Of a DNA stretch of 64,000 bases, positions 24,624 through 34,168 are shown in pieces; the stretch's first letter is position 1; the number at the start of each line of letters is the position of its first letter. The stretch spans positions 18,555 to 82,554 of the forward strand of contig JAJFKU010000013.1 in NCBI GenBank assembly GCA_021773035.1, given 5' to 3'. Made by a program: the position numbers and the translations under genes. The stretch is from Woeseiaceae bacterium (GTDB taxonomy: Bacteria > Pseudomonadota > Gammaproteobacteria > Steroidobacterales > Woeseiaceae). A model generated the notes under the pieces. It saw nothing but the letters and a program-made list of their open reading frames with translations. It was not told where the DNA came from and searched no databases.

Positions 24624-26794
24624 TGCGGTATCTAGTCCTTTGTAGTATCGCGCTGCTTGCGGCTTGCTCCGAGCGTAACGGATCGGCCACGCGGGAATCC
24701 CTCTCGCCCCCGGCAGCCGTTGATGAGCAACGTTACGCCACCGCTGACAGTGAACCTCACAACTGGTTTGCTACCAATCGAGGACCTTCCGAAGATCATT
24801 TTTCACCGCTGAGTCAGATCAACGAATCGAATATCGATTCGCTGGGATTCGCGTGGGAATACGACACGAAGACCCGGCGCGGCCTGGAAGCGTCGCCAAT
24901 TGTCGTCGACGGTGTGATGTACACCAGCGGCACATGGGGAGTCGTGTATGCCATCGATGCCGCAACGGGTGACCAGATATGGAGGTACGATCCGGAGGTT
25001 CCCGGTGCCTGGGCGCGTCGCCCTTGCTGCGATATTGTCAATCGCGGAGTGGCGGTCTGGCAGGGCCGGGTTTACGTGGGATCCCTCGACGGTCGCCTGA
25101 TTGCTCTCGATGCGGTTGACGGCAGTGAGGTTTGGGAAGTCGATACGCTGATCGACAGGAGCCGCTATCAGACCAGTACCGGTGCTCCAAAGATCGCCGG
25201 AGACAAGGTCATTATCGGCAACGCCGGTGCCGAGCTGGGGGTCCGCGGCTATATCACGGCGTACGATGTCGAGACCGGCGAACTCGCCTGGCGCTTCTAT
25301 ATTGTGCCTGGCTCACCGGACAAGCCGTACGAGCATCCAGAGTTGGAATTTGCTGCCAAAACCTGGGACCCGAACAGCGCGTGGGATATCGGCGGTGGCG
25401 GTACAGTATGGGATGCCATGGCCTACGACGCGGAGCTGAATCTTCTGTACGTCGGCACCGGCAACGGGTCGCCTCACCCGGTATACAGTCGCAGTCCGGA
25501 AGGTGGCGACAACCTTTTTCTGGCCTCTATTCTGGCGATCAATCCCGATACGGGAAAACTGGTCTGGCACTATCAGACCACGCCGGGTGAGAGTTGGGAC
25601 TACACGGCAACGTCGCAGATGGTTCTCACCGATCTTGAGATCGACGGAGAACCGCGCAAGGTTTTGTTGCAGGCACCCAAGAACGGTTTCTTCTATGTTC
25701 TGGATCGAGCGACTGGCCAATTGCTGTCCGCGGAGAAATACGCCCACGTGAACTGGGCGTCTCACATTGACATGGAAACCGGGCGCCCGGTGTTTACGCC
25801 GCAGGCCGACTATTCGGAAGAGCCGAAGCTTATTTACCCCGGCCAGGCCGGTGCACACAATTGGCGCCCAATGTCGTTTAACCCGGAGAATGGGCTCGTA
25901 TACATTCCGGTAATAGAATGGCCGATGGTATTCAGCTATGCGCCCAAGGGCTACGTGCCCGGCGCCTGGAATGACAACAATCCCATACTGCCGGATTTAG
26001 GCGAAGGCAGCGACAGCGATGTCCGCCAGCGGGGGGAGGCACGCATGCCGATTCTGAACCTCGATTACCTCGTTGCCTACGATCCACTTAAACAGGAAGA
26101 GAAATGGCGCATAGCGACCAGTGCGGAGCCCGAGCAATCCGGGGGTGTTTTGTCCACGGCCGGCAACCTGGTCTTTCAGGGGGATGCCAGCGGCTTTCTT
26201 CATGTGTACTCCGCCGATTCGGGCGCCGCGCTGGCACATATCAACGTTGGAACCGGGATTATGGCGGCGCCGATCTCGTACTCGATCGATGGGCAGCAGT
26301 ATGTTGCAGTAATGGCCGGTGTGGGCGGGGCAGCGGCTTGGGTATATTCGAAAGGATCGGCCGCCTATCGGTACGGTAACGCCGGTCGGGTTGTGGCGTT
26401 TAAGCTTGGTGGCGGCGATGTACCGCTGCCGCCGCGCGTAAATAGAAACCAGCCGATACCGGAGCCACCCGAGGTCCCGGCTAGCTGGGAAACGATTGAA
26501 CATGGCGAGGCACTGTTTCACGAGGTGCGTTGTAGTGGTTGTCATGGTATCGGGTCCGGCCCCGGGATCGTACCGGACCTGGCGATGATGACTCCCGAAA
26601 AACACGATCTATTTGACGAAATCGTATTGGATGGAATGCTCGAGCCACTGGGGATGGCTGGATTCTCGGATACCTTATCCCCTGAAGATGTTCATGCGAT
26701 ACATGCCTACGTTGTTAGCGAATCGAGAAAAGTCTGGCAGGACAGAGGAGAAAGTGAAGGCAATGACAGGGAAGAGCCAGTTCAGCGAAAATGA
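24623..26794 (+). CDS. PQQ-dependent quinohaemoprotein dehydrogenase, lipoprotein
   Basis: This 723-residue protein carries a lipoprotein signal ending in LLAAC, an eight-bladed PQQ propeller starting at about residue 45 (HNWFATNRGPSEDHFSPLSQI), the adjacent-cysteine pair C135-C136 (RRPCCDIVNRG) typical of quinoprotein alcohol dehydrogenases, and a C-terminal cytochrome c domain with C637-S-G-C-H. It would oxidise an alcohol, or possibly another reduced substrate, in the periplasm and pass electrons to the respiratory chain. The substrate is unknown. It overlaps the racemase start by one base and the oxygenase gene by 32 bases, so it belongs to the same operon. Confidence 0.93.
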   Translation: MRYLVLCSIALLAACSERNGSATRESLSPPAAVDEQRYATADSEPHNWFATNRGPSEDHFSPLSQINESNIDSLGFAWEYDTKTRRGLEASPIVVDGVMYTSGTWGVVYAIDAATGDQIWRYDPEVPGAWARRPCCDIVNRGVAVWQGRVYVGSLDGRLIALDAVDGSEVWEVDTLIDRSRYQTSTGAPKIAGDKVIIGNAGAELGVRGYITAYDVETGELAWRFYIVPGSPDKPYEHPELEFAAKTWDPNSAWDIGGGGTVWDAMAYDAELNLLYVGTGNGSPHPVYSRSPEGGDNLFLASILAINPDTGKLVWHYQTTPGESWDYTATSQMVLTDLEIDGEPRKVLLQAPKNGFFYVLDRATGQLLSAEKYAHVNWASHIDMETGRPVFTPQADYSEEPKLIYPGQAGAHNWRPMSFNPENGLVYIPVIEWPMVFSYAPKGYVPGAWNDNNPILPDLGEGSDSDVRQRGEARMPILNLDYLVAYDPLKQEEKWRIATSAEPEQSGGVLSTAGNLVFQGDASGFLHVYSADSGAALAHINVGTGIMAAPISYSIDGQQYVAVMAGVGGAAAWVYSKGSAAYRYGNAGRVVAFKLGGGDVPLPPRVNRNQPIPEPPEVPASWETIEHGEALFHEVRCSGCHGIGSGPGIVPDLAMMTPEKHDLFDEIVLDGMLEPLGMAGFSDTLSPEDVHAIHAYVVSESRKVWQDRGESEGNDREEPVQRK

Positions 26795-27608
26795 CGAGCA
26801 GGTGCCCGTGTTTCGAGACCAGGAAACAAGGCAGCTTGAAGCCGTCGTTAATACAGGGACGTTTCCGATCTCAGATCCGGCATTCGCCAGGACCTGCAAG
26901 GAGGAACTCAGTCAGAATGGCATACTCGTGCTGCAGGACTTTCTGCAGCCGAACGCCTTGAGTGTGATACTGCAGGAAGCACTTGAGAAGAAAGACAAAG
27001 CCTACTACTGCAGTCAGTCGCACACGGTGTTTCTGAAGAGGGAGCAGGATGCAGCGCTTCCACCGGAGCATCCTGCTAATAAACTGCTGGCGTCATCCAA
27101 AGGCTGTATCACGGACGATCAGGTGTCCACCAGCTCCCCACTAAGAAGCTTATACGACAATCAGTACTTCAGGAATTTTCTGTGTGCTGTGCTCGGCGAA
27201 GCAGCGATTTTTCCTTACGCCGATAAACTGTCATCTATTAATGTCCACTATGCACAGGAAGGTCAGGAACTGGCGTGGCACTTCGACAATTCCTCATTCG
27301 CAACAACGCTTCTGATTCAGAAAGCGGAGGGTGGCGGACAGTTCGAATACTGTCGTGGTATCGGGCCAAGCGATACGAGTTCTGCCGACTTTACGAAGAT
27401 CAGCGAGCTCATTGATGGAACTGCAGAGCCAGCATCAGTAAACCTCGATGCCGGAGCTCTGGTTTTGTTTCGCGGGCGAACGGCATTGCACCGGGTAACG
27501 CCGGTCGTTGGGAGTCAAACACGAATACTCTCTGTATTGGCGTATAACTCAGAGCCCGATATCGCGCTTTCAAAACAGGCGCGACTGACATTCTACGGCC
27601 GTGAATAG
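26763..27608 (+). CDS. 2OG-Fe(II) oxygenase-like protein
   Basis: I choose ATG at 26763 (281 residues), preceded by a GAAGG site; a longer open frame to 26613 lies inside the dehydrogenase gene. The iron site is visible as H173-F-D175 in AWHFDNSSF and distal H243 in ALHRVTPV, with an Arg about ten residues later (SQTRILSVL) for 2-oxoglutarate. No signal peptide is present, so it is cytoplasmic, unlike most of its operon partners. It would hydroxylate or otherwise oxidise a small molecule, probably one imported by this locus. The next gene starts 50 bases downstream. Confidence 0.85.
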   Translation: MTGKSQFSENDEQVPVFRDQETRQLEAVVNTGTFPISDPAFARTCKEELSQNGILVLQDFLQPNALSVILQEALEKKDKAYYCSQSHTVFLKREQDAALPPEHPANKLLASSKGCITDDQVSTSSPLRSLYDNQYFRNFLCAVLGEAAIFPYADKLSSINVHYAQEGQELAWHFDNSSFATTLLIQKAEGGGQFEYCRGIGPSDTSSADFTKISELIDGTAEPASVNLDAGALVLFRGRTALHRVTPVVGSQTRILSVLAYNSEPDIALSKQARLTFYGRE

Positions 27609-27657
27609 GCTGCTGTACTGTATCTGGCGAAGACGCGATTACGTCCGGGAGCGAGAA

Positions 27658-28845
27658 ATGATAAATAAGGCCGTCCAATTTTCCACAATTTTAGCGCTTA
27701 CAGCCGGGTGCTCAGCTATTGCAGATACAAGGACATCTGATGTCGAATGGGTTGCAAGTTTCGAAGCGGAATTGTCGGCTAGAATGTCGACAGCCGGTGT
27801 CCCCGGCCTGGCAGTTGCGCTCGTAGAGCGGGATCGTACAGTGTTTCAAGGGGGCTACGGCTTTGCGGATATCGATACAGATCGCAGAGTATCCGCCCGG
27901 ACAGTATTTCACATTGCGTCGATCTCGAAGATCGTGCTCGGTACCGCATTGATGATGTTACACGAGGATGGTCGTTTCAAGCTTGACGACTCGATTTCAG
28001 AATTCCTGGGTTTCCCGGTACGCAACCCGTATTTTCCCGGCTCCGCTATTACCTTCCGACAGATATTTACGCACACATCCAGTATTTCGGATGACAACTA
28101 CGGAGAAACGGACGAAACTTTCTTTACCCCGGGCGACCCGGAACTTCCTTTGCGTGAATTCCTGGCTGAATACTTGCAACCGGGCGGTGAGTGGTACACG
28201 CCATCGGGATCGTTTTATTCGCACGAGCCAGGTTCGGAGTGGTCTTACAGTAACGTTGGCATGGCATTGGCAGGATATGTCGTGCAGGAATTATCCGGTG
28301 ATCCGTTGAATATATTCACCCAGTTCAGGATATTCGGCCCACTCAATATTGAGAGCGCCGGATGGATGCTGAAAGACGTTGACAGGACGCGTCTCGCAAC
28401 GCCTTATGACTTTGAGAACGGAGAACTCAAGTCGCTGGGCCATGTTGGCTACCCAGACTGGCCGGCGGGGTTGTTGAGAATATCGATTGAGGATTTGGCC
28501 TCGTTTCTCAAGATATACACAGACGGCGGTCTGGTAAGTGGCGAGAGAATTCTTCAAGAGGGCACGGTCGAGGAAATGCTGAACTCCAGACTGTACAAGA
28601 CGAATGAAGGTGAGGAACAGCATCAGGGGTTGTTCTGGATCGGCTATCCTGAAAAAGGAAAAATACGTATGGGGCACGGCGGAAGCGATCCGGGTGCATC
28701 CGCAATGATCGCGTTCAGTGAAGGTCATACCAAAGCCGTGATTGTCGTGAGTAACGTGAGTCGAACTGAGGCAGTTACCGACCTTCAGGACTGGGTAGTC
28801 GATGAATTTCTTGATTTTCCTTGCGGTTCCGATAATGCCAACTAG
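27658..28845 (+). CDS. Serine hydrolase of the beta-lactamase class C type, lipoprotein (B)
   Basis: I choose ATG at 27658 (395 residues), preceded by GGGAGCGA, since it gives a clean lipoprotein signal ending in LTAGC. Catalytic motifs are S88-I-S-K91 in FHIASISK, Y-S-N in EWSYSNVGMAL, and H-G-G in GHGGSDPGAS. It shares with hydrolase C (35469-36626) the segments VGYPDWPAGLLR and GGSDPGAS-like ends, so B and C are paralogues and A is more distant. The likely role is periplasmic cleavage of a peptide or ester. It is the last gene before sigma module 2. Confidence 0.88.
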   Translation: MINKAVQFSTILALTAGCSAIADTRTSDVEWVASFEAELSARMSTAGVPGLAVALVERDRTVFQGGYGFADIDTDRRVSARTVFHIASISKIVLGTALMMLHEDGRFKLDDSISEFLGFPVRNPYFPGSAITFRQIFTHTSSISDDNYGETDETFFTPGDPELPLREFLAEYLQPGGEWYTPSGSFYSHEPGSEWSYSNVGMALAGYVVQELSGDPLNIFTQFRIFGPLNIESAGWMLKDVDRTRLATPYDFENGELKSLGHVGYPDWPAGLLRISIEDLASFLKIYTDGGLVSGERILQEGTVEEMLNSRLYKTNEGEEQHQGLFWIGYPEKGKIRMGHGGSDPGASAMIAFSEGHTKAVIVVSNVSRTEAVTDLQDWVVDEFLDFPCGSDNAN

Positions 28846-28897
28846 TTCAAATCGTGATAGGTCCCACTGATACAGGCATATAGAGCGGCATACGCAG

Positions 28898-29020
28898 GGG
28901 GTGGAAAACCATCGTTGAATCGTCGTACTGTGTACTGGGTAGAGTTGAGGCGAATTCTTCGGTGGCTATGTCGCAGTCAGAGAGACTACTTGAGGTTTTC
29001 ACTACACTACGGACTCGTAT
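28898..29020 (+). repeat. Leader and 5' end of the second FecI-type gene (copy B of the duplication)
   Basis: This is the intact source-like copy of the sequence found at 15916-16038, with no gaps between them. It covers about 70 bases before the sigma ATG at 28968 and the first 18 codons. The conserved non-coding part may hold the sigma gene promoter, since it is retained in both places. Confidence 0.75.
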
Positions 29021-29555
29021 TGCCGGCGTCGTGCGCCGCATCGTGCCACCGGAGGAGGTTGAGGACATTGTCCAGGAAACCTACGTCCGCGTATGTCAGG
29101 TCAAGAACAAGGACGTAATTAGGGAGCCCCGGTCGTTTCTTTTTCGTACGGCACAGAATCTCGCTCTGGATCACATAAAGCGGGCGGAGACACGCCTTAC
29201 GTCGAGCAGCGATTTACTCGATGAGTTGTATTTCACCAGTGAAGTTCAGTCAGAGGATGCGACGTTTGAGTGCGTCGCTTCGGACGAGAAATTCGCCCAG
29301 TTCTGCGAAGCGGTGCGACGATTGCCAAGGCAATGCCGTCGGGCATTCGTGCTCAAAAAAGTCTACGGGCGTACACAGCGAGAAATCGCGCGAGAAATGA
29401 ATATCAGCGAAAATGTTGTAGAAAACTACATCGCGCTCGGGATGACCCGATGTGAGTCGACGCTGACTGAGCTACGGCGAAAACGTAGTCCGGAATTACA
29501 CACTGCAGCAGCCACGAGGGGTCAGGCAGGTACTTCCCGAGGTGGACGTTCGTGA
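28968..29555 (+). CDS. FecI-type ECF RNA polymerase sigma factor (module 2)
   Basis: I choose ATG at 28968 (195 residues, MSQSERLLEVF), the position conserved in the duplicated copy; a GTG two codons earlier is possible. Region 2 reads PPEEVEDIVQETYVRVCQV with PRSFLFRTAQNLALDHIKRA, and region 4 reads RRAFVLKKVYGRTQREIAREMNISENVVENYI. It is a different subgroup from the module 1 sigma factor. It overlaps the FecR gene by four bases (GTGA). It would transcribe receptor 2, and possibly the sulfatase that carries a copy of its leader. Confidence 0.92.
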   Translation: MSQSERLLEVFTTLRTRIAGVVRRIVPPEEVEDIVQETYVRVCQVKNKDVIREPRSFLFRTAQNLALDHIKRAETRLTSSSDLLDELYFTSEVQSEDATFECVASDEKFAQFCEAVRRLPRQCRRAFVLKKVYGRTQREIAREMNISENVVENYIALGMTRCESTLTELRRKRSPELHTAAATRGQAGTSRGGRS

Positions 29556-30592
29556 ACAACGTGGTGCAAATGGATGACCATCAGCAACGGCTGATCACCG
29601 CAGGCAGCTGGATTGCCCGGATGGACAGAGGACTGTCGACCGCTGAAGAAGAGCTGCTGCAGGAATGGATGCACGCGCACCCGAAGAATGCGGAGGTAGT
29701 GCTTTCGATGACGCGGAACTGGGACGAAATGGATGAGATGTCCCGCCTGGCCAAACTGTTCCCTGAACACAGTGCCGAACCAAAATCGCAGCGTCGGCTC
29801 GCCTGGGTCACTGCAGCTGCAACAGTAGCGGTGGTCATGGCGGTTGCCACGTTGTTGCCTTCGGTGCGCAGCGTTGTGGGTTCCGGTGAAACAACTCTCG
29901 TAGCGCTACACGCCGATACCTACGAAACTACTGTCGGTGGACACTCCACGGTCACACTGTCTGACGGTACTATCGTCGTATTGAATACCAACAGCCGTCT
30001 GCTGGTCTCGTATTCAGATCGTGCGCGCGTGCTTAGCCTGGAGCGAGGCGAAATCCATGTCGAGGTAGCCGAGGATGTGAGCCGTCCTTTGAGCGTGATA
30101 GCCGACAATCGAATACTGCAAGCTGTTGGGACGGCGTTCAGTGTGCAAATCACCCATGAGCAGCAGATTGAGTTGGTGGTGACGGAAGGTCAGGTTGTCG
30201 TCGGAATACAGGCATCCGGCGATCAGGCAAGCGATGCGCCGCCGATACTCGTGCAATCGTCGGCCAATACGATCGCGGCTGGTGAAGAAATCGTACTGGG
30301 TACTGCAGTTGAGACCGCCATGGCGGTGTCAGCTGAGGATATCGAAGTAAAGCTCTCCTGGCGTGAGGGACGTTTGATCTTTCGCGGTGAATCTCTGGAG
30401 GCCGCACTGACGGAAGTTGAACGCTACACGACTGTTCGCTTTGTGTTTCTGGAGCAGGACTTGAAAACCAGGGAAGTGACCGGCCGTTTTCGAGCCGGAG
30501 ACGTTGATGGACTGCTAATTGCACTACGAACGAACTTCAACATTGCTTATGAACGATCCGAAGATGGCCGCATACTCTTGAGTAGTCTATAG
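29552..30592 (+). CDS. FecR-type anti-sigma regulator (module 2)
   Basis: This 346-residue protein has an N-terminal cytoplasmic sigma-binding region (AGSWIARMDRGLSTAEEELL, LQEWMHAHPKNAEV), one membrane helix at about 88-108 (WVTAAATVAVVMAVATLLP), and a periplasmic FecR domain (VTLSDGTIVVLNTNSRLLV, GEIHVEVAEDVSRPLSV, AVGTAFSVQ). A short STN-like tail follows. The GTG start lies in a four-base overlap with the sigma gene, ensuring coupled synthesis. It would transmit the state of receptor 2 to the sigma factor. Confidence 0.92.
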   Translation: MNNVVQMDDHQQRLITAGSWIARMDRGLSTAEEELLQEWMHAHPKNAEVVLSMTRNWDEMDEMSRLAKLFPEHSAEPKSQRRLAWVTAAATVAVVMAVATLLPSVRSVVGSGETTLVALHADTYETTVGGHSTVTLSDGTIVVLNTNSRLLVSYSDRARVLSLERGEIHVEVAEDVSRPLSVIADNRILQAVGTAFSVQITHEQQIELVVTEGQVVVGIQASGDQASDAPPILVQSSANTIAAGEEIVLGTAVETAMAVSAEDIEVKLSWREGRLIFRGESLEAALTEVERYTTVRFVFLEQDLKTREVTGRFRAGDVDGLLIALRTNFNIAYERSEDGRILLSSL

Positions 30593-30765
30593 CCAGAAAC
30601 CAAGGAGTCACTACCGTCGACTTCATTTCAAGTCTGTTTACATACCTTCAACAAAACTTCACCGGGTTCGGGTGGAAAAAAACTCACGAGTCGTCGTTAA
30701 GACGAACGCGGGTTATCCGTGTTGTTGGTGATCGAAAACACCGAGTAGCCTTTGGCTTCATCCTG

Positions 30766-33192
30766 ATGTGCATCGCAACCGCAGGATGGACTGAAGAACT
30801 CTCTGCCGCTGATCCCAGGGTCAGTTTTAACATCCCCAAGCAACGCGCCGATCTTGCGCTCATGGAGTTTGCTGAACAGGCTGATTTGACGTTGATGGTT
30901 CCGCATGGCCTTGTCGAAAACAAGGAGGCCAACTCGCTCATCGGCGAGTATACGTTGCAGGAGGGCATTGACGTTCTGCTCACCGGCACCGGGCTAAGTC
31001 CCACGTTCAGCGATCATATTGTACTGAGCATTTCGCCAAGCCAGGTCTTGGTGAAAGAGGGGGATACTATGACGACTAAGAAAAAGGCAGGATTGCTGGC
31101 GGTATTCGCGAGCATATTTAGTGGTGGTTTGGATGCTCAAGAATCGCAAGTAGCAGATCAATTCGATGAAATTGTCGTAAGCGCACAGCGTCAGTTTCTG
31201 GCCGAAGACACCAGCGGTGCAACCAATCTCGATATTCCCATCGAGAAAGTTCCTCAGTCGATCACACTGGTAACCCAGGCTTTCATCCAATCTGCCGATC
31301 TTCGGCGCATGGATGACGTTGCACAGTACACGACCGGCGCGACATACGCCGGAAACCCGGCAGGGCAGGGCTCGAGGGTTCTGCTGCGCGGATTTCAGTC
31401 CCGGAAGTCAATTGACGGACTGACTGTGTCAACCACGGGTTTTGGCGCTGCGGTCGATCCCGATTTCTCGGTCGTCGACCGATTCGAAATTGTCAAAGGC
31501 CCGTCGTCCGTTGTCTACGGTGCGGCAAGTCCGGGTGGAATCATTAATCTCGTAACAAAGAACGCTCGGGCGAACCCCGGCATGGCTGCAGAGTTTGAGA
31601 TCGGTAGCTGGGACTACTATCGAGTGGAGGCACAGGTGGCAGGATCGCTGGATAGCGCAGATCGTTTCGCGGCGATTGGTGTGATTGCTTATGAACAAGG
31701 AAACAGTTTCCAGGATGTGGCAAATCACGACAAGAAAGTGGCCTATGTCCGGGTGGATGCCGATTTCACTGACGATCTGAACGGGTTTTTAAGCCTTGGC
31801 TACGATAGTCAGGAAAACACCTCGTTCGATGGCGTACCTGTATTTTCAGATGGTACGCCCGCGGATGTTCCCCGTTCGTTTTACATCGGTTCCAAAGACG
31901 CAATCATCGACAAATCAACTACCTTCGCAAATGCCAGCCTGGACTGGCGGCTCAGTGAAAACTGGGAGTTTGGGCTAAAGATGAACCTACGCTCGGAAGA
32001 CTCACCGGCTACATCAGCACCGTATGGGTTTGGTATGCAGGACAATGGTGACTTTACCTTGGCCGGGAGTCGTTTATGGGTCAGTACTTCGGATGATGTG
32101 AACGTCGGAGTTTCCACAGTACTTCATCTCGATAATCTTTTCGGTACAGCTGGTAGTTTTGTTTCCGCTTCTATTCTTGATCAAAGTAAAGAGTCCCGGT
32201 TCGCGGGAAGCGGGGCGATGTTTGGCGGTGGATCTACGGCCAACATATTCGACAGCGCTGAGTCGATTACTGCGTTGATTGACTCTGCTGTTTACCCGGA
32301 TACGCCGGGCTTTTCAGGCGGGACAAAACTTGACTACCTGGTGTATTCGGTACAAGGCTATTTGCAGGTGTCCGAACCGCTGGCTTTGCTAGTCGGCATT
32401 TCGCGTTCGGAACTGGAAGCAACGACCTCTTCTTTGTTTGCCGGTCAAACAGACTTTGATTTTTCGGGTGAGACCAGTTTGCGTAGCGCTATTACGTACG
32501 AGTTTATGTCGGGATACACCGCGTATGTTTCTTACAGCGAGTCCTTTGAGCCACAGTTTAGCCGTGATGTAGACGGGAACTTGCTGCCACCATTGAGTGG
32601 TGAACAGTACGAGTTGGGCCTGAAGTTTGTACCGGACAATAGTCAACTACTTGTCACCGGCTCTGTTTTTCAGCTGGACCAGGTGAATCGCGCGGAGTTT
32701 GATCAGAATATCGACGGCACCGACCGGTTTCGCGCGGTTGGGGAGGTCAGACACCGTGGCGCAGAGTTTGAAGTTATCGGCTCGGCAACCAGCCGCTTAC
32801 AACTCACTGGAGGCGTCGCGTACCTGGATCCTGTTGTTTCGAAGAACCAGGGATCTCCGGAATTGGTTGGTGAGGTAATACCGTTTCTGCCCGAGCTTTC
32901 CGCAAGCGTTTTCGCAGACTATGTGGTCAACGATAGTCTGTCACTGGGAGCGGGAGTGAGGTATGTCGATTCCGTACGAACCGACAGCACCGGAACTACG
33001 AGGGAACTCCCAAGTTACACAATAGTTGATTTAGCTGCGAACTATCAGCTTGAGAACTGGCAAATTCAACTCAACGTTCACAATCTGTTTGACGAGCATT
33101 ACTTTGTGAATAACTACGATACGCTGTTTTTCGGTAACACAGTCGGTCGTCCGGCGAACTTCTCAATATCCGCCAAAGTTAGTTTCCAATAG
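30766..33192 (+). CDS. TonB-dependent receptor with STN domain and a second internal start (module 2)
   Basis: This 808-residue frame has a short poor signal, an STN domain at about residues 20-90 (FNIPKQRADLALMEFAEQAD, LLTGTGLSPTFSDHIVLSI), then at Met102 a second signal-like stretch (MTTKKKAGLLAVFASIFSGG). The TonB box-like DEIVVSAQRQ lies near 138, the plug (VPQSITLVTQAFIQSADLRR, VDRFEIVKGPSSVVYGAASP) follows, and a barrel ends FSISAKVSFQ. GAGGGGG stands just before ATG 31069, so a receptor without STN could be made from there. The first ATG lacks a good ribosome site, and the frame is open upstream without a standard start. The module order argues for cell-surface signalling. Confidence 0.9.
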   Translation: MCIATAGWTEELSAADPRVSFNIPKQRADLALMEFAEQADLTLMVPHGLVENKEANSLIGEYTLQEGIDVLLTGTGLSPTFSDHIVLSISPSQVLVKEGDTMTTKKKAGLLAVFASIFSGGLDAQESQVADQFDEIVVSAQRQFLAEDTSGATNLDIPIEKVPQSITLVTQAFIQSADLRRMDDVAQYTTGATYAGNPAGQGSRVLLRGFQSRKSIDGLTVSTTGFGAAVDPDFSVVDRFEIVKGPSSVVYGAASPGGIINLVTKNARANPGMAAEFEIGSWDYYRVEAQVAGSLDSADRFAAIGVIAYEQGNSFQDVANHDKKVAYVRVDADFTDDLNGFLSLGYDSQENTSFDGVPVFSDGTPADVPRSFYIGSKDAIIDKSTTFANASLDWRLSENWEFGLKMNLRSEDSPATSAPYGFGMQDNGDFTLAGSRLWVSTSDDVNVGVSTVLHLDNLFGTAGSFVSASILDQSKESRFAGSGAMFGGGSTANIFDSAESITALIDSAVYPDTPGFSGGTKLDYLVYSVQGYLQVSEPLALLVGISRSELEATTSSLFAGQTDFDFSGETSLRSAITYEFMSGYTAYVSYSESFEPQFSRDVDGNLLPPLSGEQYELGLKFVPDNSQLLVTGSVFQLDQVNRAEFDQNIDGTDRFRAVGEVRHRGAEFEVIGSATSRLQLTGGVAYLDPVVSKNQGSPELVGEVIPFLPELSASVFADYVVNDSLSLGAGVRYVDSVRTDSTGTTRELPSYTIVDLAANYQLENWQIQLNVHNLFDEHYFVNNYDTLFFGNTVGRPANFSISAKVSFQ
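31057..31071 (+). promoter_or_regulatory. Internal ribosome site and start inside TonB receptor 2
   Basis: GAGGGGG at 31057-31063 is followed after five bases by ATG at 31069-31071, in frame with the receptor. The codons that follow encode lysines and then a hydrophobic stretch ending near LDAQE, a plausible Sec signal peptide. This is a better translation start than the upstream ATG at 30766. Confidence 0.5.
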
Positions 33193-33366
33193 TGAGACAT
33201 GATATGTGAATACATGGTGCGGCTGGTCAGGCATGGCTTGGCAGAGTCGGCTGAAACTCGCCGCCAACTTCGGCCAATGTCGATACTTCGGTCTGCAGTC
33301 TGCGTACATGCAGACGTAGACTGAAGTACGATCTCTGAGGGTTCGGAGCCGGGTGTGAAGTTCGCT

Positions 33367-34128
33367 CTAGCCGTCGAGATCAACCTGATACTTGCTAAGT
33401 TTGTAACGGCTCGATAAACGATAGCGGCTGCCTGGGTAATAAAAGTGGTTGTAGGTCACCACGTTTTTCCCGCTCCAGGTTCGCCGTATCAGGTGCAGAC
33501 AGGGGTCGGTCCGGTCGATCCGCAAGCGCTTTGCCACGGTAGCCGTCGGAGTCATGGCGTTCAGCGTGTGCTCAAGCTCACTTACCGGGCCGCACGAAAG
33601 CAGATAGACATACGGTGTAATCGATTCGAAATCCTGTTTCAGGTAGTTCGGCGCGAAACTCGGTAGTACAAATCGATCTTCGAGCACGACCGGTATGTCG
33701 TTCTCACTGTGAACAACAGTGGAGTGAAACACCTTTCTGTGTCGATCAAGTCCTAAGGCCTGTGCTACCGGCATCGTGCATTTTTCGGAGCTCAGCAATA
33801 TGATACGGCTGCTATGTTCGTGCCCGCGATCATTGATCTCGTCGGCAATATCGCTGAGTTCAACAAGCGGAGACTGCGGCTGGCGCTCGGCGACGAAAGT
33901 TCCGACACCCGGTGTTCGAACCAGCACCCCCTCCTGAGTAAGCTCGCGAAGTGCGCGATTGACGGTCATGCGGGAAACGCCAAATGCATCGACAAGCTCC
34001 AGCTCCGATGGCAAACGGTGACCGATCGGATACTCGCCATCGGCAATACGAGACATGACTGTCAGCTTAATCTTGCTGTACAAGGGTCCGTATGGGAAGT
34101 CGCGTGCCCCGGTGCCTGCTTTACGCAT
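33367..34128 (-). CDS. GntR-family regulator, HutC type with UTRA domain
   Basis: This 253-residue protein has an N-terminal winged helix-turn-helix (GPLYSKIKLTVMSRIADGEY, RLPSELELVDAFGVSRMTVN, GVLVRTPGVGTFVAE) and a C-terminal UTRA ligand-binding domain (ITPYVYLLSCG, CLHLIRRTWSG, YNHFYYPGSRYRLSSRY). HutC-type regulators are usually repressors relieved by a pathway metabolite. It follows the dipeptide epimerase on the same strand, so it probably controls the hydrolase-epimerase genes and the divergent Nramp-like gene. Candidate operators with GTATATA cores lie at 34150-34168 and 36743-36750. Confidence 0.9.
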   Translation of the reverse strand: MRKAGTGARDFPYGPLYSKIKLTVMSRIADGEYPIGHRLPSELELVDAFGVSRMTVNRALRELTQEGVLVRTPGVGTFVAERQPQSPLVELSDIADEINDRGHEHSSRIILLSSEKCTMPVAQALGLDRHRKVFHSTVVHSENDIPVVLEDRFVLPSFAPNYLKQDFESITPYVYLLSCGPVSELEHTLNAMTPTATVAKRLRIDRTDPCLHLIRRTWSGKNVVTYNHFYYPGSRYRLSSRYKLSKYQVDLDG

Positions 34129-34149
34129 CGGTGCCAGTTCGAGAGGCAG

Positions 34150-34168
34150 GTATATAGCGGTATATATA
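34150..34168. promoter_or_regulatory. Tandem GGTATATA sites upstream of the HutC-type regulator
   Basis: GGTATATA occurs twice exactly ten bases apart (34150-34157 and 34160-34167), so both lie on the same face of the helix. TATATA-GCGG-TATATA is also an inverted repeat. It is 21 bases before the regulator's start codon on the minus strand, suggesting autoregulation. The protein-site pairing is inferred. Confidence 0.45.
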
